This document shows positions 52,023 through 60,948 of a stretch of DNA of 64,000 nt, one piece after another. The notes under the pieces are model-generated. The model made no database searches and was not told the DNA's origin. It was given only the letters and a program-made list of their open reading frames with translations. Position 1 is the first letter of the stretch. Every line of letters starts with the position of its first letter. A program made the translations under genes and the position numbers. The stretch is from the NCBI GenBank assembly GCA_002306815.1, contig DBTA01000023.1, positions 1-64,000 of the forward strand, written 5' to 3'. This DNA comes from Dehalococcoidia bacterium UBA1328 (GTDB lineage: Bacteria; Chloroflexota; Dehalococcoidia; Lucifugimonadales; Lucifugimonadaceae).

Positions 52023-53054
52023 ATGCGCGGAGTCGCATTTCACGGAAATAGCGTCGCTGAAGTCGTTGATTACCCGGATATCGATCCTGGTCCCGAGCAG
52101 GTTCTGATCAAGCTGAGGTCTTCTGGATTGTGTGGATCAGACTTGGCTCGCTACCGTGATGATTCTCCGAACGAGCACAACGGACAACTCATGCGCCCGG
52201 GACACGAACCCTGTGGCGAGATCGTCGCGCTCGGGCCAAATGTGACTGGCCTTAGCGTCGGCGACCGTATCATCCAACACCACTACGAAGGTTGCCGCGA
52301 GTGCGACTACTGCCTCACAGGTTGGCAGCAGTTGTGCGCAGTGACTGAAAAGAAGCTGTACTACGGCGGATCAATGCACGGTGGACACGGCGATTACATG
52401 GTTGCCCACCAGTCCACCTGCGTCACCCTTCCCGACGAAGTCACCTTCGAAGTCGGCGCATACCTCGCCTGCGGTGCCAGCACGGCGTTTCAAGCACTAA
52501 AGAAGCTCGAAGTATCTGGACGAGACACGCTCGCGGTGTTCGGACAAGGTCCTGTCGGTCTAGCCGCAACAATGTTTGGAAAAGAGATGGGTGCTCGGAT
52601 CATCGCTGTCGATGTATCACCCGAACGACTCGACATGGCATCCGATTCTGGAGCTTGGATAACAGTAAATGCGTCGGCAGGTGACGCTCCTGAACAAATC
52701 AAGGAACTCACCGGCGGTCATGGAGCGGACGCAACATTGGAAGCGGCAGGTCTGGCGGTTACGCGTGTGGCAGCGGCTGAATCTACTCGTATTTTCGGTC
52801 GAACTTGTCTTGTTGGTGAGGGCGGAGAAGTCACTTATCAGCCGACTCCACACATAATTCACCGGCACCTCACGATGCTCGGATCTTGGACGTTCTCGAC
52901 GTTTGGGCTCTCCGAGGCTGCTCGTTTCACCGCCGAGAGAGATGTCCCTCTGACTTCAGTCATCACTTCTCGATCGACTATTGAACAAGCTCCCCAGGCG
53001 TACAAAGAGTTTTCTTCAGGTGCCCCTGGTAAGTTCGTAATCAACTGGGATTAA
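52023..53054 (+). CDS. Zinc-dependent alcohol dehydrogenase
   Basis: A 343-residue medium-chain dehydrogenase from the ATG at 52023, which has CAGGAG upstream. Catalytic-zinc CGSDLARYRD and GHEPCGEIV; structural-zinc CRECDYCLTGWQQLC; Rossmann VFGQGPVGLAATMFG and then VDVSPERLDMA. It keeps all zinc ligands. It is only about 375 kb-independent context: the aminotransferase diverges from it and the sigma-factor gene follows after a 400-base gap. Substrate unknown. Confidence 0.92.
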   Translation: MRGVAFHGNSVAEVVDYPDIDPGPEQVLIKLRSSGLCGSDLARYRDDSPNEHNGQLMRPGHEPCGEIVALGPNVTGLSVGDRIIQHHYEGCRECDYCLTGWQQLCAVTEKKLYYGGSMHGGHGDYMVAHQSTCVTLPDEVTFEVGAYLACGASTAFQALKKLEVSGRDTLAVFGQGPVGLAATMFGKEMGARIIAVDVSPERLDMASDSGAWITVNASAGDAPEQIKELTGGHGADATLEAAGLAVTRVAAAESTRIFGRTCLVGEGGEVTYQPTPHIIHRHLTMLGSWTFSTFGLSEAARFTAERDVPLTSVITSRSTIEQAPQAYKEFSSGAPGKFVINWD

Positions 53055-53451
53055 CGCGAAGTTGGCGTCTCGAAATGACACTCATAAATCCCGCTTAAGA
53101 ATCTATTTCCCGACTCAAAGAATCCAAATTCACGACGGATTTCGTAATTAATATCGCCTTACCCCCTTTTAGTCTGGGTGCCTAAAGGCGTAGACTGTAA
53201 GGCCGGTTGAACTGGTACATGTAAATCAACTGTGGCAGAGGCTATACTCGAACCTTTTGTGGGGCACCTATTCGAATTTTGCGACATCGTAAACTTGAGG
53301 GTGCGCCATCATTCTCAAACCTTGCTGCGCCGCAAATAAAAAATGGTCACGCACTAGTAGAGCCATTAGTAATAAAGACCTGAGGTCGGTGATCTCTCCC
53401 GGTTATCGATAAGTCCAGGTACGGGCAAACAATGCCCGAAAGGAACAACGG
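53055..53451. other. Non-coding spacer before the sigma-factor gene
   Basis: About 400 bases with no convincing reading frame or RNA gene. TATACT at 53243-53248 could be a -10 but has no good -35. GACCTGAGGTC near 53379 is a perfect short palindrome. The spacer presumably holds the promoter and leader of the sigma-factor gene. Confidence 0.4.
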
Positions 53452-54972
53452 TTGGTCCAGAAGCGACGAACATCTAGCGTCAATGACGTATCCGCCGCCC
53501 TTGAGGGCGAAGCCGAGTACACGCCGGCTTTCACCAGAATGGAAGGCACGGAGGACGAGGCAAACCAGATCACGGAGAGCGGTGCTACTGCCGTTACCCG
53601 TTCAGAGCTGGACATGTGGGAAGCTGCGCGAGCTTCTGACTCCTCGACGAGTATCACGAACGCTCTTCAACAGGAAGTACAGGAATCCGAACTTACGGAA
53701 GACACTGTGCGAATGTACCTGCGCGAGATCGGTAGAGTTGCCCTACTCACCGCTGCAGACGAAGTGGTTCTCGCACGTGCTGTAGAGCTCGCCCAGCGAC
53801 TCGAAGTCATCGAGAAGGAAATCCAGGGCGATATCGAAATTGGCACGCCTGACCCGTTCACAATCATTACGGAAATCCTGTCGAAACTTGGCCCTGTCGG
53901 CGACGCTGCATCAGCTGTTGCCAAGTACTTGGGTCTAGACACACCGGTTTCGCTCGGCCAAGCGCTGAATAACCCGGATCTACGCGCACTCGTAGACGGT
54001 AAGCGTGAAGACGAGTTGATCAACTACCTTTCGGATGCGCTGGGTGTAGAGCCCGATGAGGCGCACGCGCTCGTAGTGGAACTGTCCGTTCTTTCTCGAT
54101 TGCTCTCGGGGGACATGGTCGACATTCTCGGTCTCAACCCTATTTTGAACGATTTGCCAGACGAGGTTGTAAAGCCAGAGTTCCTCGACGCACTTCGACC
54201 ACTCACCCCGGTTCTCAACGCCCACATCATGCGCGTTCGAGAAGAGGGTGAGAAGGCACGACGTCATCTTGGTGAAGCAAATCTTAGACTAGTTGTCAGT
54301 GTTGCTAAAAAGCACCTAAACCGAGGACTATCCATGCTGGACCTGATCCAGGAAGGAAACATTGGTCTGATGCGTGCGATTGAGAAGTTCGACTTCCGTA
54401 AGGGATTCAAGTTCTCTACTTACGCAACGTGGTGGATTCGCCAGGGAATTACCCGAGCTATCGCCGACCAAGCACGAACTATTCGCATCCCGGTTCATGT
54501 GGTTGAGACGTTGAACAAGATAATGCGTGCACGTCGTGAGCTTGGTCAGCAGCTGAACCGAGAGCCAACTGTTGAAGAGTTGGCAGAACGTGTCGAGCTA
54601 TCTATCGAGAGAGTGTCAGAAATCCTGCAAATGTCGCAGGAGCCCGTTTCACTTGAGACACCAATTGGTGAAGATGCAGAAAACGAACTTGGTGACCTGA
54701 TTCAGGACAGCACAGCGCCTGCCCCTGCAGACGTTGCTGCACAGTCGTCCATGCGAGAGCAGGTCGACCGGGTTCTAAGTCATCTTCAGGACCGCGAACG
54801 TCGAGTTCTTGAGCTTCGCTTTGGGCTATTCGATGGACGTCCTCGAACTCTCGAAGAGATCGGTGGCGAGTTAAACCTCACACGTGAGCGAATTCGACAG
54901 ATCGAGCGAAAGGCTCTTGGTCGACTTCGAGGTGATGCCCACGTAGCAGAGCTTCGTGAACTTCTCGCTTAG
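53452..54972 (+). CDS. rpoD: RNA polymerase primary sigma factor (sigma70, RpoD/SigA)
   Basis: A 506-residue protein from a TTG with AAAGGAA upstream. An acidic N-terminal region of about 75 residues is followed by region 1.2 (DTVRMYLREIGRVALLTAADE), a long inserted segment with helices (about 140-240), region 2 (LRLVVSVAKKHLNRGLSML, GFKFSTYATWWIRQGITRAI), region 3 and region 4 (LELRFGLFDGRPRTLEEIG and TRERIRQIERKALGRLRG). The region 2.4 QGITRAI and region 4.2 helix are intact. This is the housekeeping sigma factor. A strong terminator follows. Confidence 0.96.
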   Translation: MVQKRRTSSVNDVSAALEGEAEYTPAFTRMEGTEDEANQITESGATAVTRSELDMWEAARASDSSTSITNALQQEVQESELTEDTVRMYLREIGRVALLTAADEVVLARAVELAQRLEVIEKEIQGDIEIGTPDPFTIITEILSKLGPVGDAASAVAKYLGLDTPVSLGQALNNPDLRALVDGKREDELINYLSDALGVEPDEAHALVVELSVLSRLLSGDMVDILGLNPILNDLPDEVVKPEFLDALRPLTPVLNAHIMRVREEGEKARRHLGEANLRLVVSVAKKHLNRGLSMLDLIQEGNIGLMRAIEKFDFRKGFKFSTYATWWIRQGITRAIADQARTIRIPVHVVETLNKIMRARRELGQQLNREPTVEELAERVELSIERVSEILQMSQEPVSLETPIGEDAENELGDLIQDSTAPAPADVAAQSSMREQVDRVLSHLQDRERRVLELRFGLFDGRPRTLEEIGGELNLTRERIRQIERKALGRLRGDAHVAELRELLA

Positions 54973-54993
54973 AGCAGTTTCTTACTGAAAATC

Positions 54994-55030
54994 AAAAAGC
55001 CTCGAAGCGAATCGCTTCGGGGCTTTTTTT
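54994..55030 (+). terminator. Rho-independent terminator of the sigma-factor gene
   Basis: AAGCCTCGAAGC pairs with GCTTCGGGGCTT around a short loop (GAATC), followed by a run of seven T. Confidence 0.93.
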
Positions 55031-55429
55031 GTTGATTAATCGCTGTCGGCTAGAGCAAGTCCACTTCGAGTTAGCTGTTTTTACCGATTAGGAAACGACT
55101 CCTGTGAAATCTCTTGCGTGTAACTCCTCGCAGCCGCTCTTCGTGCCGAGAGTCCTCTGCTTACGTCAATCGACAATGGATCGCCTTTGACCTCCCGATG
55201 ACCTCCGAGATAGCCAGATCGAAGTTATATCGACCATGAGTGCCCATGTACTTCGTGTTCAATCGTCCCAACCGCCCCGATAAACCTCGGACCATTAATC
55301 CCAATACTTGGCTTGTTGGAAAACGTCCAAAGTTCGACTCGATTCAGCCTGAACGAAAACACTGGAGGACATGTGAAAACTGAAAAAGGCTATCGCTATC
55401 TAGGAACATGATTTCTAATACCCAAATTC
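55031..55429. other. Spacer before the Fur-family gene, with a 12-codon mini-frame
   Basis: No gene is recognised over about 400 bases. Near its end, GGAGG (55365-55369) precedes a GTG at 55373 that opens a 12-codon frame (KTEKGYRYLGT) ending at a TGA at 55409. This frame is in the same phase as the Fur-family gene whose ATG lies at 55430, so it looks like a leader peptide or a truncated 5' extension. Nothing else is visible. Confidence 0.4.
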
Positions 55430-55915
55430 ATGAAATACTGGGATCAACACTGGATCGATAGTCAAAACAAGCCGACGGTGGCGAACCTGTCTGAATCTAT
55501 TGAATCACCAACCGAAGTTCTCAAGGGTTCCGGACTCCGTGCGACCCCGGCTCGCCGCGCCGTTATCGATGTGCTTCGATCCACCCACGGACACATCACA
55601 GTCGCCGAAGTCATAGATTCGCTAGCTAAAGTCGGTCTCAAGTTCGACCAATCGACCGTTTACCGAGTTCTAAGTGATCTTGGTGGCGTCGGACTCGTCG
55701 CAGAATCACGACTTAGTCCCGGCGACACGGTATTCGAGTGGATAAGCCAGGCGAATCATCATCACTTGCAGTGCACGAACTGCGATAGAACGTTGCCACT
55801 TAACGACGATCTAGTTCAAAATTTCATTTCCGAAGTGCACGACAAACACGGATTCCACGTCAACACAACTCACCTGATTCTCTCGGGAATTGAACACGAC
55901 TGCCCCGGAAATTAG
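55430..55915 (+). CDS. Fur-family metal-responsive regulator
   Basis: A 161-residue protein. The N-terminal 30 residues are unusual, then the winged-helix LRATPARRAVIDVL and DQSTVYRVLSDLGGVGLV, and the metal-binding HHHLQCTNCD. A second Cys pair, common in Fur and Zur, is not present; only a single Cys follows at the end (DCPGN). It should repress targets when the cognate metal (Fe, Zn, Mn or Ni) is bound or oxidant is present; which one is not clear. Confidence 0.9.
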   Translation: MKYWDQHWIDSQNKPTVANLSESIESPTEVLKGSGLRATPARRAVIDVLRSTHGHITVAEVIDSLAKVGLKFDQSTVYRVLSDLGGVGLVAESRLSPGDTVFEWISQANHHHLQCTNCDRTLPLNDDLVQNFISEVHDKHGFHVNTTHLILSGIEHDCPGN

Positions 55916-55952
55916 CCGTCACGGCAACCGAAAACAAACTTGGGTTAGCCGA

Positions 55953-56846
55953 TTACACGAGAGTGAACTTTGTTACTCGTTGCCCTGTTCCGGGCTCACC
56001 AATCTCTGCAATGTAGACATTGCCATCGGAATCTAGTGCACCACCGTGGGCAGCTTGACAAGCGTCAACGTTGCCGCGCCAACGAGTGATCAAATCGCCG
56101 TCGAGCGTCCATATCGAGATACCGTTACCACCACCCTGCTCCACTACATATGCCACATCATCCCTGAAGAAAATATCGCCCGGACCAACAACATCGCTCC
56201 ACTCACGAAGGTAGTTACCGTCTACATCGAATATTTGGATCCGATTGTTCTCGCGGTCGCAAATGTACACGTTGTCGTTCTTATCCACGCCGACCTTGTG
56301 CAGAATCGAGAACTGCCCCGACTCACGACCTGCCTCACCCCATGAGTGCTCTAGCTCGCCGTCAGCGCTAAATCGATGTACCCGGCGGTTCCCATATCCG
56401 TCAGAGACGAACAGTCGACCGTCGGTCGCCATTGCGAGTCCTGTTGGGTTGTTGAAAGGATCTCCGTTACCTCCAACAGTCGTTACAGTGATGTTTGCGT
56501 AACCATGAGTACCCAAAGCGAGTAGAACGTCACCGTTCTCGTTGTGCTTAGTCACCTGATGTGTCTGATGGTCGGTAAGCCAAATATTATCTTCGCTATC
56601 GATGTAAACGCCGTGGGGGACTCTAAACTCGCCCGCAAGTGGACCACGATCGCCCCACGAACCAATGAACTCCCCATCGGTCGTCCAGCACGAAACTGGA
56701 TTATTTGAACGGCTAAAGAGCCAGACGCGGTCCTGAGAGTCCACTCCTACATCTGCACACTGCCCCAACTCCCAAAACGCTGGTTTGTGACGTAGCCAGT
56801 CGCGGTCTACCTCGTATTGAAATTTGCCTTCGCCAACGATTGTCAT
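55953..56846 (-). CDS. NHL-repeat beta-propeller protein
   Basis: A 297-residue protein made of about six NHL-type blades, seen as repeats of D.. G.VYI.D..N.R: VDSQDRVWLFSRSNNPV, IDSEDNIWLTDHQTHQV, MATDGRLFVSDGYGNRRV, VDKNDNVYICDRENNRI and LDSDGNVYIAEIGEPG. It has no signal peptide. It resembles peptidylglycine amidating lyase-like propellers, in which the repeat core forms the barrel; no active site is confirmed. Two close relatives are encoded at 58.0-59.9 kb. Confidence 0.85.
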   Translation of the reverse strand: MTIVGEGKFQYEVDRDWLRHKPAFWELGQCADVGVDSQDRVWLFSRSNNPVSCWTTDGEFIGSWGDRGPLAGEFRVPHGVYIDSEDNIWLTDHQTHQVTKHNENGDVLLALGTHGYANITVTTVGGNGDPFNNPTGLAMATDGRLFVSDGYGNRRVHRFSADGELEHSWGEAGRESGQFSILHKVGVDKNDNVYICDRENNRIQIFDVDGNYLREWSDVVGPGDIFFRDDVAYVVEQGGGNGISIWTLDGDLITRWRGNVDACQAAHGGALDSDGNVYIAEIGEPGTGQRVTKFTLV

Positions 56847-56998
56847 AACTGAGCCACCAAAGTAAATTCGGGGTCGTACAGCGCAAAGTAGCGCAGGTCG
56901 CCACGCTAGTCGACCTCAAGTATGCTGTCAATCCGCAAAACGGTTCGGCTGCGTGGTCGATTCGTCACGTTGTCGGCCAGACACGGAGACATGTCTGA

Positions 56999-57454
56999 AT
57001 GAAAGATCGAAAAAGTGCAGTTCTCGCCGCCATAGACGATAACTGGCGTCAATTCCGAGACTCACTGGATCAACTCGTTAGCGAGGACATGTCGGTTTCC
57101 GGAGTGCTTGAAGGACAATCGGTCACTGATATCGTTGGGCACGTCACCTCGTGGGAATGGCAGCTGGCAACGGCTCTGGACAAAGGCCGAATCGAACCTG
57201 TTGGGAACGTCGATGTGTTCAACGAATCGGAGAACGAGCGTAAGAAGGGCAATCTCCCACGAGAAACCCTGCAAGAGATGGACAACGTCCACCGTGAATT
57301 ACGCGATCAACTAGCGAAAGCCCCAAGTGCATACTATGAGCCGTTCGACACGTTCCGCGAAATGATCGATTCATGCACCGTTTTGCACTACCAGGAACAC
57401 GGAACTCATATTCGGATATGGGCCGGCAAGCACTCACGAACCGCCCTCGATTAG
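56999..57454 (+). CDS. DinB/ClbS-like protein
   Basis: A 151-residue helical-bundle protein. The metal-binding His pattern of the DinB superfamily is visible at VTDIVGHVTSWEWQL and again at HYQEHGTHIRIW. DinB-like proteins usually transfer small thiols or respond to DNA damage; ClbS relatives hydrolyse genotoxins. The specific role is not known. The last four bases overlap the pseudogene end on the other strand. Confidence 0.75.
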   Translation: MKDRKSAVLAAIDDNWRQFRDSLDQLVSEDMSVSGVLEGQSVTDIVGHVTSWEWQLATALDKGRIEPVGNVDVFNESENERKKGNLPRETLQEMDNVHRELRDQLAKAPSAYYEPFDTFREMIDSCTVLHYQEHGTHIRIWAGKHSRTALD

Positions 57455-57933
57455 CCGCTTTCGCTCGGGGTTTTATCAGACTCTGTGACGATATAGCGAG
57501 GATGCCAGTCACCGCGCCACGAAGTAATCTTCGAAGGGGTTATTTTCACGAAGTATCTTAATCGGTCGGCCGTTTTCGAGGCGTACGCAGGGCCGTCGGG
57601 TCCCATGTACCGAATCGCCATTTCGTCAGCGGCCTCTTTGGTTTTGCCTGTTAACGGGGTGGGACCTTCTGCGACCTCGGCGATCCCTTCCACAGTTACA
57701 CGAGTGTGTTCAAGATCCACATCATCTGCTCAGAGTACGCAAACCCTCGGTTCCTGACTAAGATTTTCGTACCAGCTTGCAAGACTGCGAGGGATCACCC
57801 ACATCACCTGACCGTCCCACTGTTGCCACAGTGCTGCAACATGAGGTGATCCGTCAGGCTGCACCGTGCGGATGCGAGCAATGATTGGCTGCGAAAGCAA
57901 CTGGTTTATTTCCTGGGGCGAAAGCTTTCCCAT
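57451..57933 (-). pseudogene. PPOX (pyridoxamine 5'-phosphate oxidase-like) family gene broken by an in-frame TGA
   Basis: The frame from the ATG at 57933 encodes IIARIRTVQPDGSPHVAALW (the FMN-binding split-barrel start) and runs to RVCVL, then meets a TGA at 57732-57730. The same frame continues as ADDVDLEHTRVTVEGIAEV, which is the next strand of the fold, to 57451. The protein would be about 160 residues, normal for the family, if the TGA were read through. There is no conserved Cys at that place, so selenocysteine is unlikely. It is a nonsense mutation, sequencing error, or readthrough. Confidence 0.7.
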
Positions 57934-57962
57934 TTGCTCTTCGTGTCGACCTCTGGTGAAAA

Positions 57963-58910
57963 CTATCCACTCACACGTTTCCACTTGCGCAAGCTAGTAA
58001 CCTCGCGCACCGGATCTTGCTGCGACCCGAATGCGGTGTAAGAAACTTCGGCGATGTAAACAGAACCTTCAGAGTCGACCGCAACGGCGTGTGGAGCTAT
58101 GAACTGATCGTGCCCTTCGCCACCAAGCTCGTTTCCGAATCGAGTGACTTCATTCCCTTCTCGATCCATCACGACGACTCGACGTCCCAGTCGGCGCACG
58201 CGTTCCTGAACAGGTGGCGGACCGGCCTCAGCAACGTACAGGTTCGTGTCATCGCCTTTGCCATTAGTAATCGCGATCGGTCGATGTGAATGAATCTGCT
58301 TCACGAACTCGCCATCGGTCGTGAATGTCTGTAATCGAAAATTTTCACGATCAGCAACAGTGACCTTATCGTTGCCGTTCATGGCTATGTTGTGCGGAAG
58401 CGAGAACTGTCCAGTCAAAGAACCGGGTTCACCCCAGGAATTAATGTGATTTCCGTCGGAGTCGTACTTGTGGACTCGGGAGTTGCCATAGCCGTCAGAA
58501 ATGAACAAATCACCGGAATCTTCTTTGATCGCTACGTGTGTTGGACGATTGAACGGTCCGCCTTCTTGCCAAGGAGCCGCCTTTCCCTTGTCACCTAAAC
58601 GGAATAGAAGCTTGCCCTCTTTCGTGCGCTTTTCGACCATGTGGGCATCGTCGTCAGCAAGATAGAGATTATCGTCGGCGTCGATAGTTATACCGTGAGG
58701 TCGGACAAACTCACCTGCACCCCAGGTTTCGAGAAAATTGCCATCCTTGTCGAAAACGATGACCGGGTGATCTCCGCGATTGAATACGTAAACGTTGTCC
58801 TGGGAATCGATTGCCACTGATGTAGCTTCTTTGAAGAACATCGGGTGGGGAAGTTTTGCCCAGTATGGCACTGGTTGGTAAACGGTTGAAGATGTGGCTG
58901 CGCTAACCAT
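57963..58910 (-). CDS. NHL-repeat beta-propeller protein
   Basis: A 315-residue propeller with repeats VDSEGSVYIAEV, IDADDNLYLADDD, IKEDSGDLFISDGYGNSRV and MNGNDKVTVADRENFRL, and the conserved opening PVPYWAKLPHPMFFKEATS. It is about as similar to the gene just upstream as tandem duplicates normally are: they share WAKLP, GYGNSRVHK, NSWGEPGS/TSWGEPGT, LPHNI and NFRLQ. There is no signal peptide. Such propellers can act as lyases or lactonases. The stop lies just upstream of the broken PPOX gene. Confidence 0.87.
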   Translation of the reverse strand: MVSAATSSTVYQPVPYWAKLPHPMFFKEATSVAIDSQDNVYVFNRGDHPVIVFDKDGNFLETWGAGEFVRPHGITIDADDNLYLADDDAHMVEKRTKEGKLLFRLGDKGKAAPWQEGGPFNRPTHVAIKEDSGDLFISDGYGNSRVHKYDSDGNHINSWGEPGSLTGQFSLPHNIAMNGNDKVTVADRENFRLQTFTTDGEFVKQIHSHRPIAITNGKGDDTNLYVAEAGPPPVQERVRRLGRRVVVMDREGNEVTRFGNELGGEGHDQFIAPHAVAVDSEGSVYIAEVSYTAFGSQQDPVREVTSLRKWKRVSG

Positions 58911-58972
58911 GATTTGTCCCTATCAGTAAATATGAAGTGAAAGTTGGTTGAGGGCTAGATGTTCGGGACCTT

Positions 58973-59935
58973 TCACACCCGTCGCCATTTGCGAAGACTG
59001 ACCACTTCGCCAAGAGGTGGCTCGTCAAGTCCTGAATTTTCAGATCGAGAGAAATAGTTGGTCCAAGCGACTTCTGCAACGTATACCGATCCTTCTGAAT
59101 CGGTCGAGACGCCATGCGGCGCTGTGAACTGATCAACTCCCTCTCCCGGGAGCGGACCACCTAGGTGCTGCAAAAACTCACCTTCTGGTGAAAGAACAGC
59201 AATCATTGCGCCCAGGTTCGGAACGCCTTGCTGAACCGGAGGCGGGATCATCTCCCCTACATACAGCGCTTTGTCATCGCCTTTGCCCTCGGTCACCGAC
59301 ATTGGGTGATGAATGTGAATTTGTTCAACGAACTCGCCATCAGTCGTGAATATTTGCAGTCTGAAGTTCTCGCGGTCGGCAACAATTACACGATCTGTGC
59401 CCATCAGACTGATGTTGTGCGGGAGACTGAACTGACCCTGATCGGTTCCCGGCTCTCCCCAGGATGTGATGTGCTTGCCTTCAGAATCAAACTTGTGAAC
59501 GCGTGAGTTGCCGTATCCGTCAGAAACGAAAAGATCGCCACTTTCGGGGTGAATCGCAATATCTGTTGGTCGATTGAACATGCCCCCACTCTGCCATTCA
59601 CATGGCTCGCCCTTGATTCCAAGTGTGAAGATCACTTCTCCATATTTGCTCAACTTCTGCACAAAGTGACCATCGTCGTCGACCAAGTACAAATTATCTT
59701 CAGCGTCGATTTCTATCCCATGCGGACGTACGAACATGCCGTGTCCCATGCCACGAAGGAAGTTGCCTTCTTTGTCAAATACGGCAATCGGTTCTGATCC
59801 ACGGTTGAAGACGTACACGTTGTCTTTTGAATCAACGGCAACCGACGTGGCATCACCTTTAAAGGTCACACCCATGGGCAACTTCGCCCATCCGGCAACC
59901 GGTTCATATTTAGTCTGTGAAGTGCAAGTTGTCAT
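58973..59935 (-). CDS. NHL-repeat beta-propeller protein
   Basis: A 320-residue paralogue of the downstream propeller with the opening EPVAGWAKLPMGVTFKGD, then VDSKDNVYVFNRGSEPIAVFD, IDAEDNLYLVDDDGH, DLFVSDGYGNSRVHK and DRVIVADRENFRLQIF. All blades are intact. It lies 62 bases before the next propeller on the same strand. Function unknown; a role in cleaving a lactone or amide has precedents in the fold but is not proven. Confidence 0.87.
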   Translation of the reverse strand: MTTCTSQTKYEPVAGWAKLPMGVTFKGDATSVAVDSKDNVYVFNRGSEPIAVFDKEGNFLRGMGHGMFVRPHGIEIDAEDNLYLVDDDGHFVQKLSKYGEVIFTLGIKGEPCEWQSGGMFNRPTDIAIHPESGDLFVSDGYGNSRVHKFDSEGKHITSWGEPGTDQGQFSLPHNISLMGTDRVIVADRENFRLQIFTTDGEFVEQIHIHHPMSVTEGKGDDKALYVGEMIPPPVQQGVPNLGAMIAVLSPEGEFLQHLGGPLPGEGVDQFTAPHGVSTDSEGSVYVAEVAWTNYFSRSENSGLDEPPLGEVVSLRKWRRV

Positions 59936-59980
59936 TGTGATTTCAATTTAGGAATTAATGGGAATATGTCGAAGAGCGAG

Positions 59981-60703
59981 CTATTTGCCGCGTGATTCTT
60001 CGAGCCAGTCTTTCAGTTTTTCTGGTAGCCACTGAACGAGGTTGACACCTCGCTCGACGTCAGAAGTCATTTGCCTTCCTCGGGCATGAACAGCCGCAAC
60101 AACAGATTCCATCGCTTCAACTACTTCAGGGTGATCTGGATGACCTGGATGACCCAACGACTGTGCGAGGTCTTGTGGGCCAAAAGTAATCAGATCAATG
60201 CCATTAACATTCAGAATGTCTTCGATCGTGTCTACAGCGTTTTTAGTCTCAATCTGAATCGCCACAGTTACCTCTCTGTTGAATGCCGCCATGTACTCGG
60301 CAGGAGTCATATCGTGCATTCCGTAGTCACGACCACGTGAGGTACCAAACGAACGTTCGCCCTCAGGACCGAATCGAGAAGCCATGGCAATTCGCTGCGC
60401 TTGCTCGGCGTTGTCGACGTGTGGACAGAGAATTCCCATAAGTCCACGGTCGAAGGCTCGCAATATCGTGTCGGTTTCTGTGTTTGGAATACGCGCCGTA
60501 CAGGTCATGCCGTGCATATCGGCGACACGACACATCATTTCCGCCGATTCCCAGTCGAACACACCGTGTTCCATGTCGAGGTGTAGACCATCGAAACCTG
60601 CGTATCCTGCCCACTCGGCAATAGTTGGTTCAGGAAAAGTCAGGGTTAGGTTGTGAGCGATTGTACCGTTGTTGATTGCAGCCCTAATGTTGCTTTGTCT
60701 CAA
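59981..60703 (-). CDS. HpcH/HpaI family aldolase
   Basis: A 240-residue protein from the TTG at 60703, which has TTGGAG upstream; the frame extends to 60754. TIM-barrel metal-dependent aldolase signatures: GFDGLHLDMEHGVFD, ARIPNTETDTIL, a second Glu in AIQIETKNAVDTI and LITFGPQDLAQSLG. It cleaves 2-keto-4-hydroxy acids to pyruvate plus an aldehyde. With the enolase-superfamily dehydratase and sugar isomerase downstream this suggests sugar-acid breakdown (inference). Confidence 0.9.
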   Translation of the reverse strand: MRQSNIRAAINNGTIAHNLTLTFPEPTIAEWAGYAGFDGLHLDMEHGVFDWESAEMMCRVADMHGMTCTARIPNTETDTILRAFDRGLMGILCPHVDNAEQAQRIAMASRFGPEGERSFGTSRGRDYGMHDMTPAEYMAAFNREVTVAIQIETKNAVDTIEDILNVNGIDLITFGPQDLAQSLGHPGHPDHPEVVEAMESVVAAVHARGRQMTSDVERGVNLVQWLPEKLKDWLEESRGK

Positions 60704-60948
60704 ATTATTCTCCAAGGGCGAAAAGAGTCGCCCGTCCCCGAGCCCGCTGAACACATTCTGGTGCTACCTTGACTCGCGCAATATCGATCTAGCGCCCCGT
60801 ATAGATCCGAAACGCGGGCGGAGTATACAGCCAGAGTGACGCATTTCGAGAACGTTTCTTCCAGCCTCAAGGGCAAGTTGCGCATCGTGATACTGCAAAA
60901 CGTCGAAAAAATTCGATGTCAATCATTTGGCTATCGGGTGATTAGATA

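Noticed and set aside
57730..57733. TGA in the PPOX gene as a second selenocysteine
   Set aside because: The position is not a conserved Cys/Sec site in the family and the following sequence lacks a SECIS-like hairpin comparable to the one in fdhA.
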